NCBI RefSeq assembly: GCF_030409225.1
Contig: NZ_JAUFPK010000001.1
Span: 185,238-249,237, forward strand
Origin: Aquisalimonas lutea
GTDB lineage: Bacteria > Pseudomonadota > Gammaproteobacteria > Nitrococcales > Aquisalimonadaceae
Reading direction: 5' to 3'
DNA: 64,000 bases
Shown here: one piece after another, positions 25,849 through 36,156 of the stretch
Numbering within the stretch: position 1 is the first letter of the stretch
How the letters are laid out: every line of letters starts with the position of its first letter
Notes under the pieces: model-generated
Database searches by the model: none
What the model was told of the DNA's origin: nothing
The model's input: the letters and a program-made list of their open reading frames with translations, nothing else
Position numbers and translations under genes: made by a program

Positions 25849-26427
25849 ATGCCCCGGCCCCCATGGCTCCGCCTCTTCGCCCTCGGCCTCGGCCTCGTCG
25901 CCACCATTGTCGCCGGCGGCACCGTCCACGGCAAAAGCATCTTCGGCTGGACCGAACGGGTCAAGCTCGTCGATGCCGACATGACCCTGGAAGCCAAGCT
26001 GGACACCGGGGCGGAGACCTCCTCGCTGCACGCCCCCGATCCGGAACCGTTCGAGAAGGACGGCGAGGACTGGGTGCGCTTCGAGGTGGCCGACGACGAC
26101 GGCAACGAGCACACCTTCGAGCGACCGGTGGAGCGCACCATCCGCATCCGCAGCGCCTCGGGGGTGACCGAACGCTACGTGGTCGAGCTGGCCCTGTGCG
26201 TCGGCACGGTGGAACGAACGAAGGAGATCAACCTGGCTGACCGGGAGGAGCTCAGCACGCGCATGCTCGTGGGCCGCAACTTCATGGCGGGGGAGATTCT
26301 TGTCGACCCGGGCGACGAGTTCACGCGGGATCCGGCCTGCGACGATGGCGACGATCGCGAGGAGGACGACGACTCCGAAGACGACGATGATGCCGAAGAT
26401 GACGGCGATGAGGACGATGACGGCTGA
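25849..26427 (+). CDS. retropepsin-like exported protein (RimB/Zn-protease family) with polyacidic tail
   Basis: A 192-residue protein. A hydrophobic N-terminal segment (about residues 6-27) acts as signal or anchor. The domain (about 30-150) has the aspartic-protease-like DTGAETSSLHA, VRFEVADDDGNEH and the MLVGRNFMAGEILVDP strand, the pattern of the family labelled ATP-dependent zinc protease and including retropepsin-like enzymes. The last 35 residues are almost only Asp and Glu with a few Gly, Arg and Ser. Start at 25849 has AAGGA six bases upstream; the 41-codon extension upstream is unlikely. Function unknown, location probably periplasmic or membrane-bound. Confidence 0.78.
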   Translation: MPRPPWLRLFALGLGLVATIVAGGTVHGKSIFGWTERVKLVDADMTLEAKLDTGAETSSLHAPDPEPFEKDGEDWVRFEVADDDGNEHTFERPVERTIRIRSASGVTERYVVELALCVGTVERTKEINLADREELSTRMLVGRNFMAGEILVDPGDEFTRDPACDDGDDREEDDDSEDDDDAEDDGDEDDDG

Positions 26428-26465
26428 TGAGGCGTCCCCGCTTGCCTGGCGGCCGGATCACGGGG

Positions 26466-27233
26466 TCATGCCAGCCGGCGGCCGGGGTCCTGGCGGAAGT
26501 ACTGCCGCAGCTGGTCGTAGACGGCGGGCATGGCGGCGCGCAGGGCCCGGGGACGCTCGAAGAAGGATTCGCACGCCACGGCGAAGAACTCGCCCGGGGC
26601 CTCGGCGGCATAGGGATCCAGCAGCGTCTCGCGGCCCGCCTCCACGTCTGCGCACATGCGATCATAGGCCTCGGTGAACGCCTGCGTCCACGCCGCCAGG
26701 GGCATCTCGGCCGGCAGCGGCGGCAGGCCGTTGGCCTCGCCGTTGCTCATGTCCAGCTTGTGGCAGAACTCGTGGATCACCACGTTGTAGCCGTCCAGCT
26801 CGAGGGAACGCTCCACGTCCTCCCAGGACAGGACCACGGGCCCGCCGTCCCAGGCCTCGCCCGCCAGCGGCGCGACTTCCTCGTGGGCCAGGCCGGCATC
26901 GTCGGTATACGCATGCCGGGCCAGGAACTCCTCCGGATAGATCAGCACCGTGCGCCAGCCGCGGTAGGCGGCCAGGCCGAGGTTCAGCACCGGCAGGCAC
27001 GCGAGCGCCGCCAGGGCCGCCCGTCGGGATTCGTCCAGCACCACGCCGGCCAGCGGCTCCAGGCGCTTGTCGTGCAGGAACAGCGACGCGGTCCGGTGCA
27101 GCCGCGCGCGCTCGTCGGCATCCAGCCCGGCGCACACGGGCAGGCCGGTCATGAGCTCGTCCCAGACGGCAGTGTTGATGGCGGCACGGCGAAGCACGCG
27201 GCGGCTCCGCCAGCGGCGGATTCGATCCAGCAT
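26466..27233 (-). CDS. mtfA: MtfA-family zinc-dependent peptidase (M90)
   Basis: A 255-residue protein. The zinc site HEFCHKLD (about 150-157) with the third ligand in PGEFFAVACESFFE is the mark of MtfA. Other conserved parts are VLIYPEEFLA, WDGGPVVLSWEDV and the N-terminal WDELMTGLPVCAGLD. In Escherichia coli MtfA binds the Mlc repressor and thereby affects glucose transporter expression, and it has aminopeptidase activity. Whether an Mlc partner exists here cannot be seen. Monocistronic, divergent from traB-like at 27343, convergent with the retropepsin-like gene. Confidence 0.87.
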   Translation of the reverse strand: MLDRIRRWRSRRVLRRAAINTAVWDELMTGLPVCAGLDADERARLHRTASLFLHDKRLEPLAGVVLDESRRAALAALACLPVLNLGLAAYRGWRTVLIYPEEFLARHAYTDDAGLAHEEVAPLAGEAWDGGPVVLSWEDVERSLELDGYNVVIHEFCHKLDMSNGEANGLPPLPAEMPLAAWTQAFTEAYDRMCADVEAGRETLLDPYAAEAPGEFFAVACESFFERPRALRAAMPAVYDQLRQYFRQDPGRRLA

Positions 27234-27285
27234 GCCTGCAAGCCTACCGCCCGGCGGCCTGCCTGTCGCCCCGCGGCGTCTCCCT

Positions 27286-27314
27286 TGGTTGCCATGACCG
27301 GATCATGGATAATC
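27286..27314 (+). promoter_or_regulatory. candidate sigma-70 promoter of the TraB-family gene
   Basis: TTGGTT at 27286-27291, a 17-base spacer, and GATAAT at 27309-27314, 28 bases upstream of the TraB-family start. The -10 matches five of six and the -35 three of six bases. Confidence 0.45.
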
Positions 27315-27342
27315 GCCGCTCCACGATGCCAACGGGGCCATC

Positions 27343-28551
27343 ATGTCTGCAGCAGCCCAGTCCGGCGGCCCGCGCCGGGAAATCCAGTCGGGTGACAGCC
27401 GGTACACGCTCCTGGGCACGGCCCATGTCTCCCGCGCCAGCGCCGACGAGGTCACCGAGCTGATCCGCTCCGGCGAATTCGACGCCGTTGCCGTGGAGCT
27501 CTGCGCGACCCGCTATCAGAGCCTGATGCAGCCCGACCGCATGGCGCAGATGGACCTCTTCCAGGTCTTCCGCGAGGGCAAGGCCGGCATGGTGGCCGCC
27601 AGCCTGGCACTGGGCGCCTACCAGCAGCGTGTCGCGGACCAGGCCGGCATCCAGCCGGGCGCGGAGATGCAGGCCGCCGTCCAGGAGGCGCGCGCCGCCG
27701 GCCTACCGGTGCTGCTCATCGACCGCGAGATCGGCACGACCCTGCGCCGCGTCTACCGCAACATCCCCTGGTGGCAGCGCTTCGGCCTGATCTCCGGTCT
27801 CCTGGCCAGCCTGGTCACGCGCCAGGACATCAGCCCCGAGGACATCGAGCGGCTCAAGGAAGGCGACGTGCTGGAGTCCACGTTCGCCGAGTTCGCCCAG
27901 CGCTCCGAGCGGCTCTATGAGCCGCTCATCGCGGAACGCGATGCCTACATGGCGCTGCGCCTGCGCGAGGAGAACGCCCAGGGCCAGTACCGCAATATCC
28001 TGGTGGTCATCGGCGCCGGGCATCTCAAGGGGCTGACGGGCCATCTGCAGCGCGATGACGCATCCAACCCCACGGAAGCGCGCCGGGCGCTGGACACCGT
28101 TCCCCGGGGCGCCCGCTGGACCCGGGCGATCCCGTGGATCATCGTGGCGCTGATCCTGTCCGGCTTCGTCATCGGCTTCAGCCGCAATCCCCAGCTCGGG
28201 GCGCAACTGGTCGGCGAGTGGTTCCTGATCAACGGCGTGCTCTCGGCGGCTGCGACGACCCTGGCCTGGGCCCACCCGCTGACCATCATCGGCACCTTCT
28301 TCGCGGCGCCGCTGACCTCCCTGAATCCCACCATCGGCGCCGGCTTCGTGGCAGCCGCCATCGAGATGACCATGCGCAAGCCCAACGTCGGCCACTTCGC
28401 CAGCCTGCGCAGCGACGTCACCTCCATGCGCGGCTGGTGGCGCAACCGCGTCGCCCGCACCCTGCTGGTGTTCCTGTTCGCCACCCTGGGCTCGGCCGCG
28501 GGCACCTACATCGCCGGCTTCCGCATCTTCGAGCAGCTGATCTCGCTGTAG
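27343..28551 (+). CDS. TraB/GumN family membrane protein
   Basis: A 402-residue protein. An N-terminal TraB domain (about 15-230) shows the family markers LLGTAHVSRAS, AVAVELCATRYQ, LIDREIGTTLRR, ERDAYMALRLRE and VVIGAGHLKGL, with the paired GxxH and catalytic-like Glu/Arg positions related to the Tiki/EreA superfamily. A C-terminal part (about 265-400) has three or four transmembrane helices. Related proteins include pheromone shutdown PrgY; a metal-dependent hydrolase or protease role is proposed for the superfamily, but nothing is certain here. It is followed by 132 bases and then the second copy of the structured element. Confidence 0.85.
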   Translation: MSAAAQSGGPRREIQSGDSRYTLLGTAHVSRASADEVTELIRSGEFDAVAVELCATRYQSLMQPDRMAQMDLFQVFREGKAGMVAASLALGAYQQRVADQAGIQPGAEMQAAVQEARAAGLPVLLIDREIGTTLRRVYRNIPWWQRFGLISGLLASLVTRQDISPEDIERLKEGDVLESTFAEFAQRSERLYEPLIAERDAYMALRLREENAQGQYRNILVVIGAGHLKGLTGHLQRDDASNPTEARRALDTVPRGARWTRAIPWIIVALILSGFVIGFSRNPQLGAQLVGEWFLINGVLSAAATTLAWAHPLTIIGTFFAAPLTSLNPTIGAGFVAAAIEMTMRKPNVGHFASLRSDVTSMRGWWRNRVARTLLVFLFATLGSAAGTYIAGFRIFEQLISL

Positions 28552-28683
28552 ACCACAGCCCGTCGCGCGGCCAGTCCGGGGCGCGGGAGCGGGGCCTCCG
28601 GTCACGGACACGCCGTACACACGTCCGTGTAGGTAGCCCCGGTAGGCCGGATAGTTTGATCACCCTGTAAGGCTTGCGGCCGG
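28552..28683. other. intergenic spacer between traB-like gene and structured element
   Basis: No gene. A 7-base inverted repeat CACGGAC (28603-28609) / GTCCGTG (28623-28629) with a 13-base loop could fold at the 3-prime end of the TraB transcript, but no T-run follows. Together with the element at 28684-28910 and the tail to 29015 it makes the longest gene-free stretch of the window. Confidence 0.5.
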
Positions 28684-28910
28684 GTCGGTGGTTGGCGGGG
28701 GTACGTTGGGGTGGGCTCCGGAGCTCCGCTTACGGCCCCTGCTTCAGTGGAAGCAGGGGCCTATCCTCCGCTCCGGCCTGGCCGGCTGACAGCACATCCG
28801 TGTGCTGACAGCCGGTGGCGGCATCCCTGCCGCCACCCTTCGGGCCGGACGGCCTGCGCTCCGGCGCTGCGCGAGTCGCCCACCCCAACGTACCCCCGCC
28901 AACCACCGAC
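28684..28910. repeat. dispersed structured intergenic element, copy 2
   Basis: A 161-base core (28717-28877) lies between perfectly complementary 33-base arms, 28684-28716 and 28878-28910. The arms differ completely from those of copy 1 at 14523-14761, while the core is nearly the same. Hairpin 1 at 28734-28761 has perfect 12-base arms and loop AGTG. Hairpin 2 at 28782-28815 has 15-base arms with one A-A mismatch and loop TCCG. Hairpin 3 is at 28814-28837. A short hairpin with loop TTCG closes at about 28837-28844. Like copy 1 it sits at the end of a plus-strand gene facing a minus-strand gene. Confidence 0.85.
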
Positions 28911-29015
28911 AGGCACCGCCAAACGCTGATGGATCCCCGAAGGCCGAACCTCGGCACGCGCAGGAGCGGGCCGCCTACGCTCACTGCAAACGGAACACTG
29001 CCAACTGCAAACTTG
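28911..29015. other. gene-free tail with short direct repeats before prfC
   Basis: No gene seen. At 28984-29010 the motif ACTGCAAAC occurs twice with a related ACTGCCAAC between, a small tandem-like microrepeat just past the prfC stop. Confidence 0.4.
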
Positions 29016-30596
<1,581 letters not shown>

Positions 30597-30673
30597 GCGC
30601 TCCATCCGGGGGTTACCATAGTGTCGCTCCGCGCACGGGCACCGCTCGGCCCGCACACCGCCGAAGGCGCGGG

Positions 30674-30703
30674 ATTATAACGCCGCGGCGCCTGTCGTGT
30701 CCC
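30674..30703 (-). promoter_or_regulatory. sigma-70 promoter of prfC
   Basis: On the minus strand GGGACA (30703-30698), 18 bases, then a perfect TATAAT (30679-30674). The start codon of prfC is about 78 bases further on. Confidence 0.55.
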
Positions 30704-30771
30704 GCGGAATGCACGCCCGGGAAACGACACCAGGCATCGTCCGACCCTGATCCGGAGGCCGCCCCCACCCC

Positions 30772-31245
30772 ATGAATCGCATGTCGCTCATCGCCCTGCT
30801 GGCCTGGCTGTCCCTGTGCTTTGTCGTCGCCACCGGCAACGCCCTGGTCACCGACCCGGGCACCTGGTACGCCGGGCTGGCCAAGCCGGCATGGACCCCG
30901 CCGGACTGGCTTTTCGGTCCCGTGTGGACCCTGCTGTACACGCTCATGGGCGTGGCGGCGTGGATGATCTGGGAGCACCGGCGGCGGGACCCCGGGGCCA
31001 CCGTGGCCCTGGCGCTGTTCCTGGGCCAGCTCGCGCTCAACGGCCTGTGGTCGTGGCTGTTCTTCGGCGAGCACGCCCTGTTCGCAGCGTTGGTGGACAT
31101 CCTCCTGCTGTGGGTCGTGCTCGCCGCGACGATCATCGCATTCCTGCGCATCCGCATGGTCGCCGGGCTGCTGCTGGTGCCCTACCTGATCTGGGTCAGC
31201 TATGCCGTGGCGCTCAACGGCGCCATCATCGTGCTGAACGCCTGA
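30772..31245 (+). CDS. TspO/MBR family tryptophan-rich sensory protein
   Basis: A 157-residue integral membrane protein with five hydrophobic helices. Family marks: WYAGLAKPAWTPPDWLFGPVW after helix 1, the LNGLWSWLFFGEH segment in helix 3, and YLIWVSYAVALNGAI in helix 5, with many tryptophans. Relatives bind porphyrins and related tetrapyrroles and modulate their photodegradation or signalling in other bacteria. The ATG follows the GC-rich leader shared divergently with prfC. The YcgN gene starts 21 bases downstream, suggesting an operon. Confidence 0.9.
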   Translation: MNRMSLIALLAWLSLCFVVATGNALVTDPGTWYAGLAKPAWTPPDWLFGPVWTLLYTLMGVAAWMIWEHRRRDPGATVALALFLGQLALNGLWSWLFFGEHALFAALVDILLLWVVLAATIIAFLRIRMVAGLLLVPYLIWVSYAVALNGAIIVLNA

Positions 31246-31266
31246 CCACGGCGGGGAGGAGAAGCC

Positions 31267-31752
31267 ATGGCAACGGATCCGGCAGCGCCCTTCTGGGAGC
31301 ACAAGTCGCTGGAAGAGATGACCGACGCCGAGTGGGAGTCGCTGTGCGACGGCTGCGGGCGCTGCTGCACCCACAAGCTCGAGGACGAGGACAGCGGCGA
31401 GGTGTTCGCCACCGGCGTCGCCTGCCGGCTGCTGGACTGCCACGCCTGCCTGTGCACCGACTACCCGCGGCGTCACCGCGAGGTACCCGACTGCCTGCAG
31501 ATGACCGCCGAGATCGCCCGCACGGCGCCCTGGTTGCCGCCCAGCTGCGCCTACCGGCGCGTCGCCGAGGGCCGGGGCCTGGCCTGGTGGCATCACCTGG
31601 TCAGCGGCTCCCGGGAGACGGTGCACGAGGCCGGGGTGTCGGTGCGCGGGCGGGTGGTGCCGGAGCAGGCCGTGGACCCGGAGACCCTGGAAGACCACCT
31701 GGCGGACTGGGTGCACGACGACCCCGACGCACCCGGGCACGGGATCAGTTGA
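31267..31752 (+). CDS. ycgN: YcgN-family cysteine cluster protein
   Basis: A 161-residue cytoplasmic protein of the UPF0260/YcgN family. The cysteine pattern is dense: [31 protein letters not shown], and a later PDCLQM and PPSCAYRR, suited to a metal or Fe-S cluster. The WWHHLVSGS and [10 protein letters not shown] segments are also typical. Function unknown. GGGGAGGAG precedes the ATG. Its stop overlaps the end of the convergent NtrC-type regulator gene by eight bases. Confidence 0.9.
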   Translation: MATDPAAPFWEHKSLEEMTDAEWESLCDGCGRCCTHKLEDEDSGEVFATGVACRLLDCHACLCTDYPRRHREVPDCLQMTAEIARTAPWLPPSCAYRRVAEGRGLAWWHHLVSGSRETVHEAGVSVRGRVVPEQAVDPETLEDHLADWVHDDPDAPGHGIS

Positions 31753-33154
31753 TCCGCTGGTCGCTGTCCTCGTCCAGGCGGCGGTACACCGTCCGGCGGC
31801 TGACGTTGAGCAGGGCCGCGGCCCGGCGCTTGTTGCCCCCGACCTGGTCCAGGACATAGCGGATGTAGCGCCGCTCCAGCTCGTCCAGCGTCGGCAGGAC
31901 GGGTCCGTCCAGGAACTCGCCCATGACCTGGTCGGCCCCGGCGGCCTGGATCCGCGGGCGCTGCTCCAGGTGCATGCGCGCGGGCAGGTGCTCGACATCC
32001 ACCTGCTCGTCGTGACAGAAGGTCACGGCCCGCTCGATGGCATTCTCCAGCTCGCGGACATTGCCCGGGAAGCCGTACTGCTTGAGGCACTGCATGGCCG
32101 CCGGCGTGAACCCGCGCACGTCGCGATCCATCTGCACGGCGAAGCGCTCCAGGAAGCGCGCCGCCAGCAGCTCCATGTCGTCCTCGCGCTCGCGCAGGGG
32201 CGGCACCCGCAGCGTGAACGTCTCCAGCCGGTAGAACAGGTCCTCGCGGAAGTCGCCGGATTCGATGAGCTCCTCCAGCCGGCGATTGGTGGCGGCGACG
32301 ATACGCACGTCCACCTGGTGTTCCCGGTTCCCGCCCACCGGCCGGATCACGCCGTCCTGGAGCACGCGCAGCAGCTTCGCCTGCAGGGCCATGGGCATCT
32401 CGCCCATTTCGTCCAGGAACAGCGTGCCGCCGTTGGCCTGGTCGAACAGGCCCTTGTGCGCCCGGGATGCGCCGGTGAACGCGCCCGCCTCGTGCCCGAA
32501 GAACTCGCTCTCCAGCAGCTCCGCGGGCACGCCGGCGCAGTTCACGGCCTGGAACGGCGCACGGGCGCGGCTGCTCTCGGCATGGATGGCCCGCGCCACG
32601 AGCTCCTTGCCGGTTCCGCTCTCGCCGGCGACCAGCACCGGGCCGGCGGCGCGCGCCAGCTGGCGGATCTGGTCGAACATCACCTGCATGGCGCGGCCGC
32701 GCCCGACCATGCCGTGGAAGCTGTCCTGCTCCATGAGCTGGCGGAAGCGCTGGACCTCGCCCCGCAGCCGGCGCGTCTCCATCAGGCGCTGGACGGCAAG
32801 CATGAAGTGCTCCAGGTCCAGCGGCTTGGTGAGGAACTCGTCGGCGCCGCGCTTCAGCGCCTCCACCGCCTGGGAGATGGTGCCGAAGGCCGTGATGATG
32901 AGAAACGCCGGCCGGGCGTGCAGGTTGCGCACCTCCTGGAGCAGGGCCATGCCGTCCATGCCCGGCAACCGCAGGTCGCTGATCACCAGGTCCGGACTGG
33001 CCTGCTGCAGGGCACGCAGCGCCTTCTCCGCCGAGTCCGCAGGCTCCACGGCCATGCCGGCCTCCTCAAGCTCTTCCTGGAGCAGCTCGCGCAGGCCGGC
33101 GTCATCCTCGACCAGCAGGACCGCCTCCGCCCTGGTCGTCGTCTTGTCCACCAT
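31745..33154 (-). CDS. sigma-54-dependent response regulator (NtrC family)
   Basis: A 469-residue activator. The receiver domain (about 8-125) has acidic pocket VEDD, acceptor Asp in [11 protein letters not shown] and Lys in LTKPLD. The AAA+ domain (about 145-370) has Walker A GESGTGKE, the sigma-54 contact GAFTGA, Walker B LFLDEMGE and NPGNVREL-like [12 protein letters not shown]-terminal Fis-type helix-turn-helix ([20 protein letters not shown]) binds enhancer sites. Start at 33154 has GGAG five bases upstream. It overlaps the preceding kinase gene by 53 bases. Targets are unknown; I saw no good -24/-12 promoter nearby. Confidence 0.94.
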   Translation of the reverse strand: MVDKTTTRAEAVLLVEDDAGLRELLQEELEEAGMAVEPADSAEKALRALQQASPDLVISDLRLPGMDGMALLQEVRNLHARPAFLIITAFGTISQAVEALKRGADEFLTKPLDLEHFMLAVQRLMETRRLRGEVQRFRQLMEQDSFHGMVGRGRAMQVMFDQIRQLARAAGPVLVAGESGTGKELVARAIHAESSRARAPFQAVNCAGVPAELLESEFFGHEAGAFTGASRAHKGLFDQANGGTLFLDEMGEMPMALQAKLLRVLQDGVIRPVGGNREHQVDVRIVAATNRRLEELIESGDFREDLFYRLETFTLRVPPLREREDDMELLAARFLERFAVQMDRDVRGFTPAAMQCLKQYGFPGNVRELENAIERAVTFCHDEQVDVEHLPARMHLEQRPRIQAAGADQVMGEFLDGPVLPTLDELERRYIRYVLDQVGGNKRRAAALLNVSRRTVYRRLDEDSDQRIN

Positions 33155-34679
33155 GATCACTCCGCTGTCGTGTCGCATCCGCCCCGTCGGCCTGACGAGG
33201 CAGGATCACCCGGAAGCGCGCCCCGCCTTCGGGACTGTCGTCCACCGCAATGGTGCCGCCGTGCTCGGTGACGATGCCGTGGACCACCGCAAGACCGAGA
33301 CCGGTGCCCTCACCCACCGATCGCGTGGTGTAGAACGGCTCGAACAGGCGCTCGCGGTTGTCGTCGGCGACACCGGGTCCGTCGTCGTCCACGCACAGGC
33401 ACACCCGTTCCTCGTCGGCATCCCAGCGCAGGCGGACACACTGGGCGCCGGCCTGGATGGCATTGCGCACCAGGTTCACCAGCACCTGCTCGATACGGAC
33501 CGGATCCACGTGCAGCTCCGCCTCCGGCGCCCGGTCCGCCGGCACCACCGTGACGCCGTGCTCGCGAATGACGTCCTCCAGTGACGCCACCGCCGCGCGC
33601 ACCAGGTCGCCCACGCGCGTCCAGCGGAACTGCCGGTTCGCGGAGCGCCCGAACTCGAGCAGCTGCCGGACGATGTGCTCCATGCGCGCGACCTCGCCGC
33701 GAATCCGCTCCAGCGCCTGCTCCTGGCGGGAGTCCTGATCCGCGTGCCGGAGCGCACGCTGGGCCTTGCCGTCGATCACGCTCAGCGGCGTACCCAGCTC
33801 GTGGGCCACCCCCGCCGCCAGGCGACCGATGGCCGCCAGCTTCTCCGCGTGCCGCAGCTCGTCCTCGAGCCGCGCCTGGTCCGAGCGGCGCCGCGCGATC
33901 TCGGCCTCCGCCGCCTGCATGCTGTTCAGCATGGTATTGAAGGCGGAGCTCAGCGACCGGACCTCCTTGGGACCCTCGGTCGCCGCGCGATGCTGGCGGT
34001 CCCCGGCCTCGATCCGGGCCATGCTGCCGGCGAGGGCTGAAAGGTACTTGCCGATGGCTCCCCGGTGACCCACCAGCAGGAGCAGCGTAATCACGCCGCC
34101 GGCCACCCCCATGAAGACCGTCGCCTGCAGCCGCAGCCGGGCGATGTCGTTGCGGAAGTCGCTGCCGCGGCGGGTCACCTGGAGGAGACCGCTGCTGTCG
34201 CCGCCGGCATCGGTCAGCGGCTCGAAGTAGGAGTAGACCTCGCGGCCCTGGATCCGCTCGTAGCTGCCTCCCCGCTCGCCCTGGGATGCCCGCTCCGCCA
34301 GGGCCCGGCTCCGCGGCGACGGGTTGAATGCCCCCACGGCCGCGACCAGGTCGCCGTTGTCGTCGTACACCGAGGCGCCGTAGACCCGCCCGATGCGGAA
34401 CACCGACTCCAGCGCCTGGCGGACGCTGGCGTACTCGCCGCGCTCCAGGCTGTCGCTGATGGGCAGGCGGACGGCGCGGGCGATCAGCTCCACGTCCTCC
34501 TTCATCCGTGTCTCCAGGGCGGACTCCAGGGTGCGCAGGCCGACGACGGTGATCAGCCCCATGGCCAGGAGCAGGGGCACGAGAACGCGCAGGATCAGCG
34601 CCCAGCGGAGGCTGTAGCCACCGCTCCAGGCAGAGCGCAGCTGTCGCAGGGCTACGGGAGATTCTGGCGCATGTGCCAT
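33102..34679 (-). CDS. membrane sensor histidine kinase, partner of the NtrC-type regulator
   Basis: A 525-residue kinase. A first transmembrane helix (about 25-48) precedes a periplasmic sensor region (about 50-185), a second helix (about 188-208), a HAMP domain (about 210-262), and a coiled stretch. The H-box is VAHELGTPLSVI with an intact His, the N-box VNLVRNAIQAG, the G1 box DDDGPGVAD and the G2 box GEGTGLGLAVVHGIV. The periplasmic part contains a PAS-like YGASVYDDNGDLVA segment. It is first in the operon, and its end overlaps the regulator start by 53 bases, so the two form a two-component pair. Signal unknown. Confidence 0.93.
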   Translation of the reverse strand: MAHAPESPVALRQLRSAWSGGYSLRWALILRVLVPLLLAMGLITVVGLRTLESALETRMKEDVELIARAVRLPISDSLERGEYASVRQALESVFRIGRVYGASVYDDNGDLVAAVGAFNPSPRSRALAERASQGERGGSYERIQGREVYSYFEPLTDAGGDSSGLLQVTRRGSDFRNDIARLRLQATVFMGVAGGVITLLLLVGHRGAIGKYLSALAGSMARIEAGDRQHRAATEGPKEVRSLSSAFNTMLNSMQAAEAEIARRRSDQARLEDELRHAEKLAAIGRLAAGVAHELGTPLSVIDGKAQRALRHADQDSRQEQALERIRGEVARMEHIVRQLLEFGRSANRQFRWTRVGDLVRAAVASLEDVIREHGVTVVPADRAPEAELHVDPVRIEQVLVNLVRNAIQAGAQCVRLRWDADEERVCLCVDDDGPGVADDNRERLFEPFYTTRSVGEGTGLGLAVVHGIVTEHGGTIAVDDSPEGGARFRVILPRQADGADATRQRSDHGGQDDDQGGGGPAGRG

Positions 34680-34858
34680 AAATACACACTACATGTCACA
34701 CGGTTCTCCTGCCACACGCGCCGACCCGTGCCCGGAGCACCGACTGACGCCGCCCCGGACCGGGGAGCGCGCCCGGATCGACCACGCCTTCCCTCGGGTG
34801 GCACAGGGGATGCATCACCCGGGCCATCATCCATCACGCACCGTTCGAGGAGACTCCG

Positions 34859-35263
34859 ATGAAACAGCGCAACGCCCTTCGCGTCATGGTTCCGCTGCTG
34901 TCCGGGCTGCTTCTGTCCCCCCTGCTGCACGCGCAGGACGACCCGGGCGGTCAGAGCGCGCAGCAGGAGCAGGCCCCGGCGGAAACACGGCAACAGCAGG
35001 ATTTCGACGACGAGACCCTGGAGCAGTTCGCGGATGCCTACGTGGAAGTCGGCGAGGTCCACCGCGAGTACTCGGAGCGGCTGCAGGACACGGAAGCCAC
35101 CGAGGACGCCCAGCAGCTCCAGCAGGAGGCCAACGACAAGATGGTCGCGGCCATCGAGGCCAACGGCCTGGAGGTCCAGGAGTACTCGGCGGTGGCCGCG
35201 GCGCTGGAGCGCGACCCGGAGCTGCGCGAAGAGGTCGTCGGCATGATCGAGGAACGCCAGTAG
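34859..35263 (+). CDS. DUF4168 domain exported protein
   Basis: A 134-residue protein with a signal peptide (residues 1-25, cleavage after LLHA). The mature part is Gln/Glu-rich and helical, with the DUF4168 pattern FDDETLEQFADAYVEVGEV, MVAAIEANGLEVQEYSAVA and ELREEVVGMIEE. Family function is unknown; members are periplasmic. GGAGACTCCG precedes the ATG. A strong intrinsic terminator follows at 35358-35383. The 179 bases upstream separate it from the divergent sensor kinase and contain no clear sigma-70 box. Confidence 0.82.
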   Translation: MKQRNALRVMVPLLSGLLLSPLLHAQDDPGGQSAQQEQAPAETRQQQDFDDETLEQFADAYVEVGEVHREYSERLQDTEATEDAQQLQQEANDKMVAAIEANGLEVQEYSAVAAALERDPELREEVVGMIEERQ

Positions 35264-35357
35264 GCCCGGGCCCGGGCCCCACGACAGCCGTCGGCGCCGC
35301 GGCCCTGCCGCCGGGCAGACGCTGAACCATGCCTTACGTGATTGCCCTCCACGCTTG

Positions 35358-35383
35358 CCCCGTGTCCGCACGGGGTTTTTTTT
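35358..35383 (+). terminator. Rho-independent terminator
   Basis: CCCCGTG (35358-35364), loop TCCG, CACGGGG (35369-35375), then eight T (35376-35383). The stem is perfect. It ends the DUF4168 transcript and isolates it from fabA, which starts at 35501. It is the only textbook intrinsic terminator I see in the window. Confidence 0.93.
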
Positions 35384-35500
35384 GTCCGGCGCCGGCAACC
35401 GATCACTACTCGATCCCCGGCGACGTATCCCTTACACTTTGCCCGTATTCACGAACGCCGTGCCCCGCTGGCGACAGCGCAGGCACGGCCCGAGGAACCA

Positions 35501-36049
35501 ATGGCCACCAATCCGCATTATCTCAAGAACGACTCGAGCTTCGACTACGAGAGGCTGATCGAGTGCGCCGAGGGCAGGCTGTTCGGGCCGGGCAACCCGC
35601 AACTGCCGAAGCCGAACATGCTGATGCTCGACCGGATCGTACACATTGACGACACGGGAGGTGCGTACGGTAAGGGCCAGATCCATGCAGAGCTGGACAT
35701 CCACCCGGACCTCTGGTTCTTTGCATGCCATTTCGAGAATGATCCGGTGATGCCGGGCTGCCTCGGCCTGGACGCGATGTGGCAGCTGGTCGGCTTCTTC
35801 CTGGGCTGGAAGGGCGGCCAGGGCCGCGGCCGGGCCCTGGGGGCCGGGGAGGTCAAGTTCTTCGGCCAGGTCCTGCCCAGCGCCAAGCTGGTGACCTACC
35901 GGATCGACATGAAGCGGGTCATCATGCGCAAGCTGACCATGGGAATCGCCGATGCGGAGATGCTCGTCGACGGCCGGGCGATTTATAATGCCTCGGACCT
36001 TCGCGTCGGCCTGTTCCAGTCCCCCGAATCCATGGAACAGGGCGGTTGA
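35501..36049 (+). CDS. fabA: 3-hydroxydecanoyl-ACP dehydratase/isomerase
   Basis: A 182-residue cytoplasmic enzyme that dehydrates 3-hydroxydecanoyl-ACP and isomerises the trans-2 product to cis-3, starting unsaturated fatty acid synthesis. The catalytic His77 is in [12 protein letters not shown] and the catalytic Asp in [10 protein letters not shown]. The [14 protein letters not shown] and [11 protein letters not shown] strands are typical. The ATG at 35501 has GAGGAACCA upstream; the 53-codon extension upstream crosses the terminator and is not coding. fabB follows after 107 bases, the usual gammaproteobacterial pair, so the genome makes its unsaturated lipids anaerobically. Confidence 0.96.
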   Translation: MATNPHYLKNDSSFDYERLIECAEGRLFGPGNPQLPKPNMLMLDRIVHIDDTGGAYGKGQIHAELDIHPDLWFFACHFENDPVMPGCLGLDAMWQLVGFFLGWKGGQGRGRALGAGEVKFFGQVLPSAKLVTYRIDMKRVIMRKLTMGIADAEMLVDGRAIYNASDLRVGLFQSPESMEQGG

Positions 36050-36156
36050 CGGCGAACGCGGCCCGGGCGTGACATGCACTGCGCGGCCGCGTCGTCCCGG
36101 GCCGGCCGTGGTGCATGCCCGAAGCCATGTTCGCGCTGCGTGAGGAGCGAACCTGT

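Noticed and set aside
14523..28910. The two element copies as MITEs or integron attC sites
   Set aside because: MITE terminal repeats should be the same in both copies, and these differ. No RYYYAAC/GTTRRRY core pair is visible at the arm ends, and no integrase gene is near.
34680..34858. Sigma-54 promoter between the sensor kinase and the DUF4168 gene
   Set aside because: A TGCCACACG stretch looks vaguely like a -24 element, but there is no GC at -12 with correct spacing.
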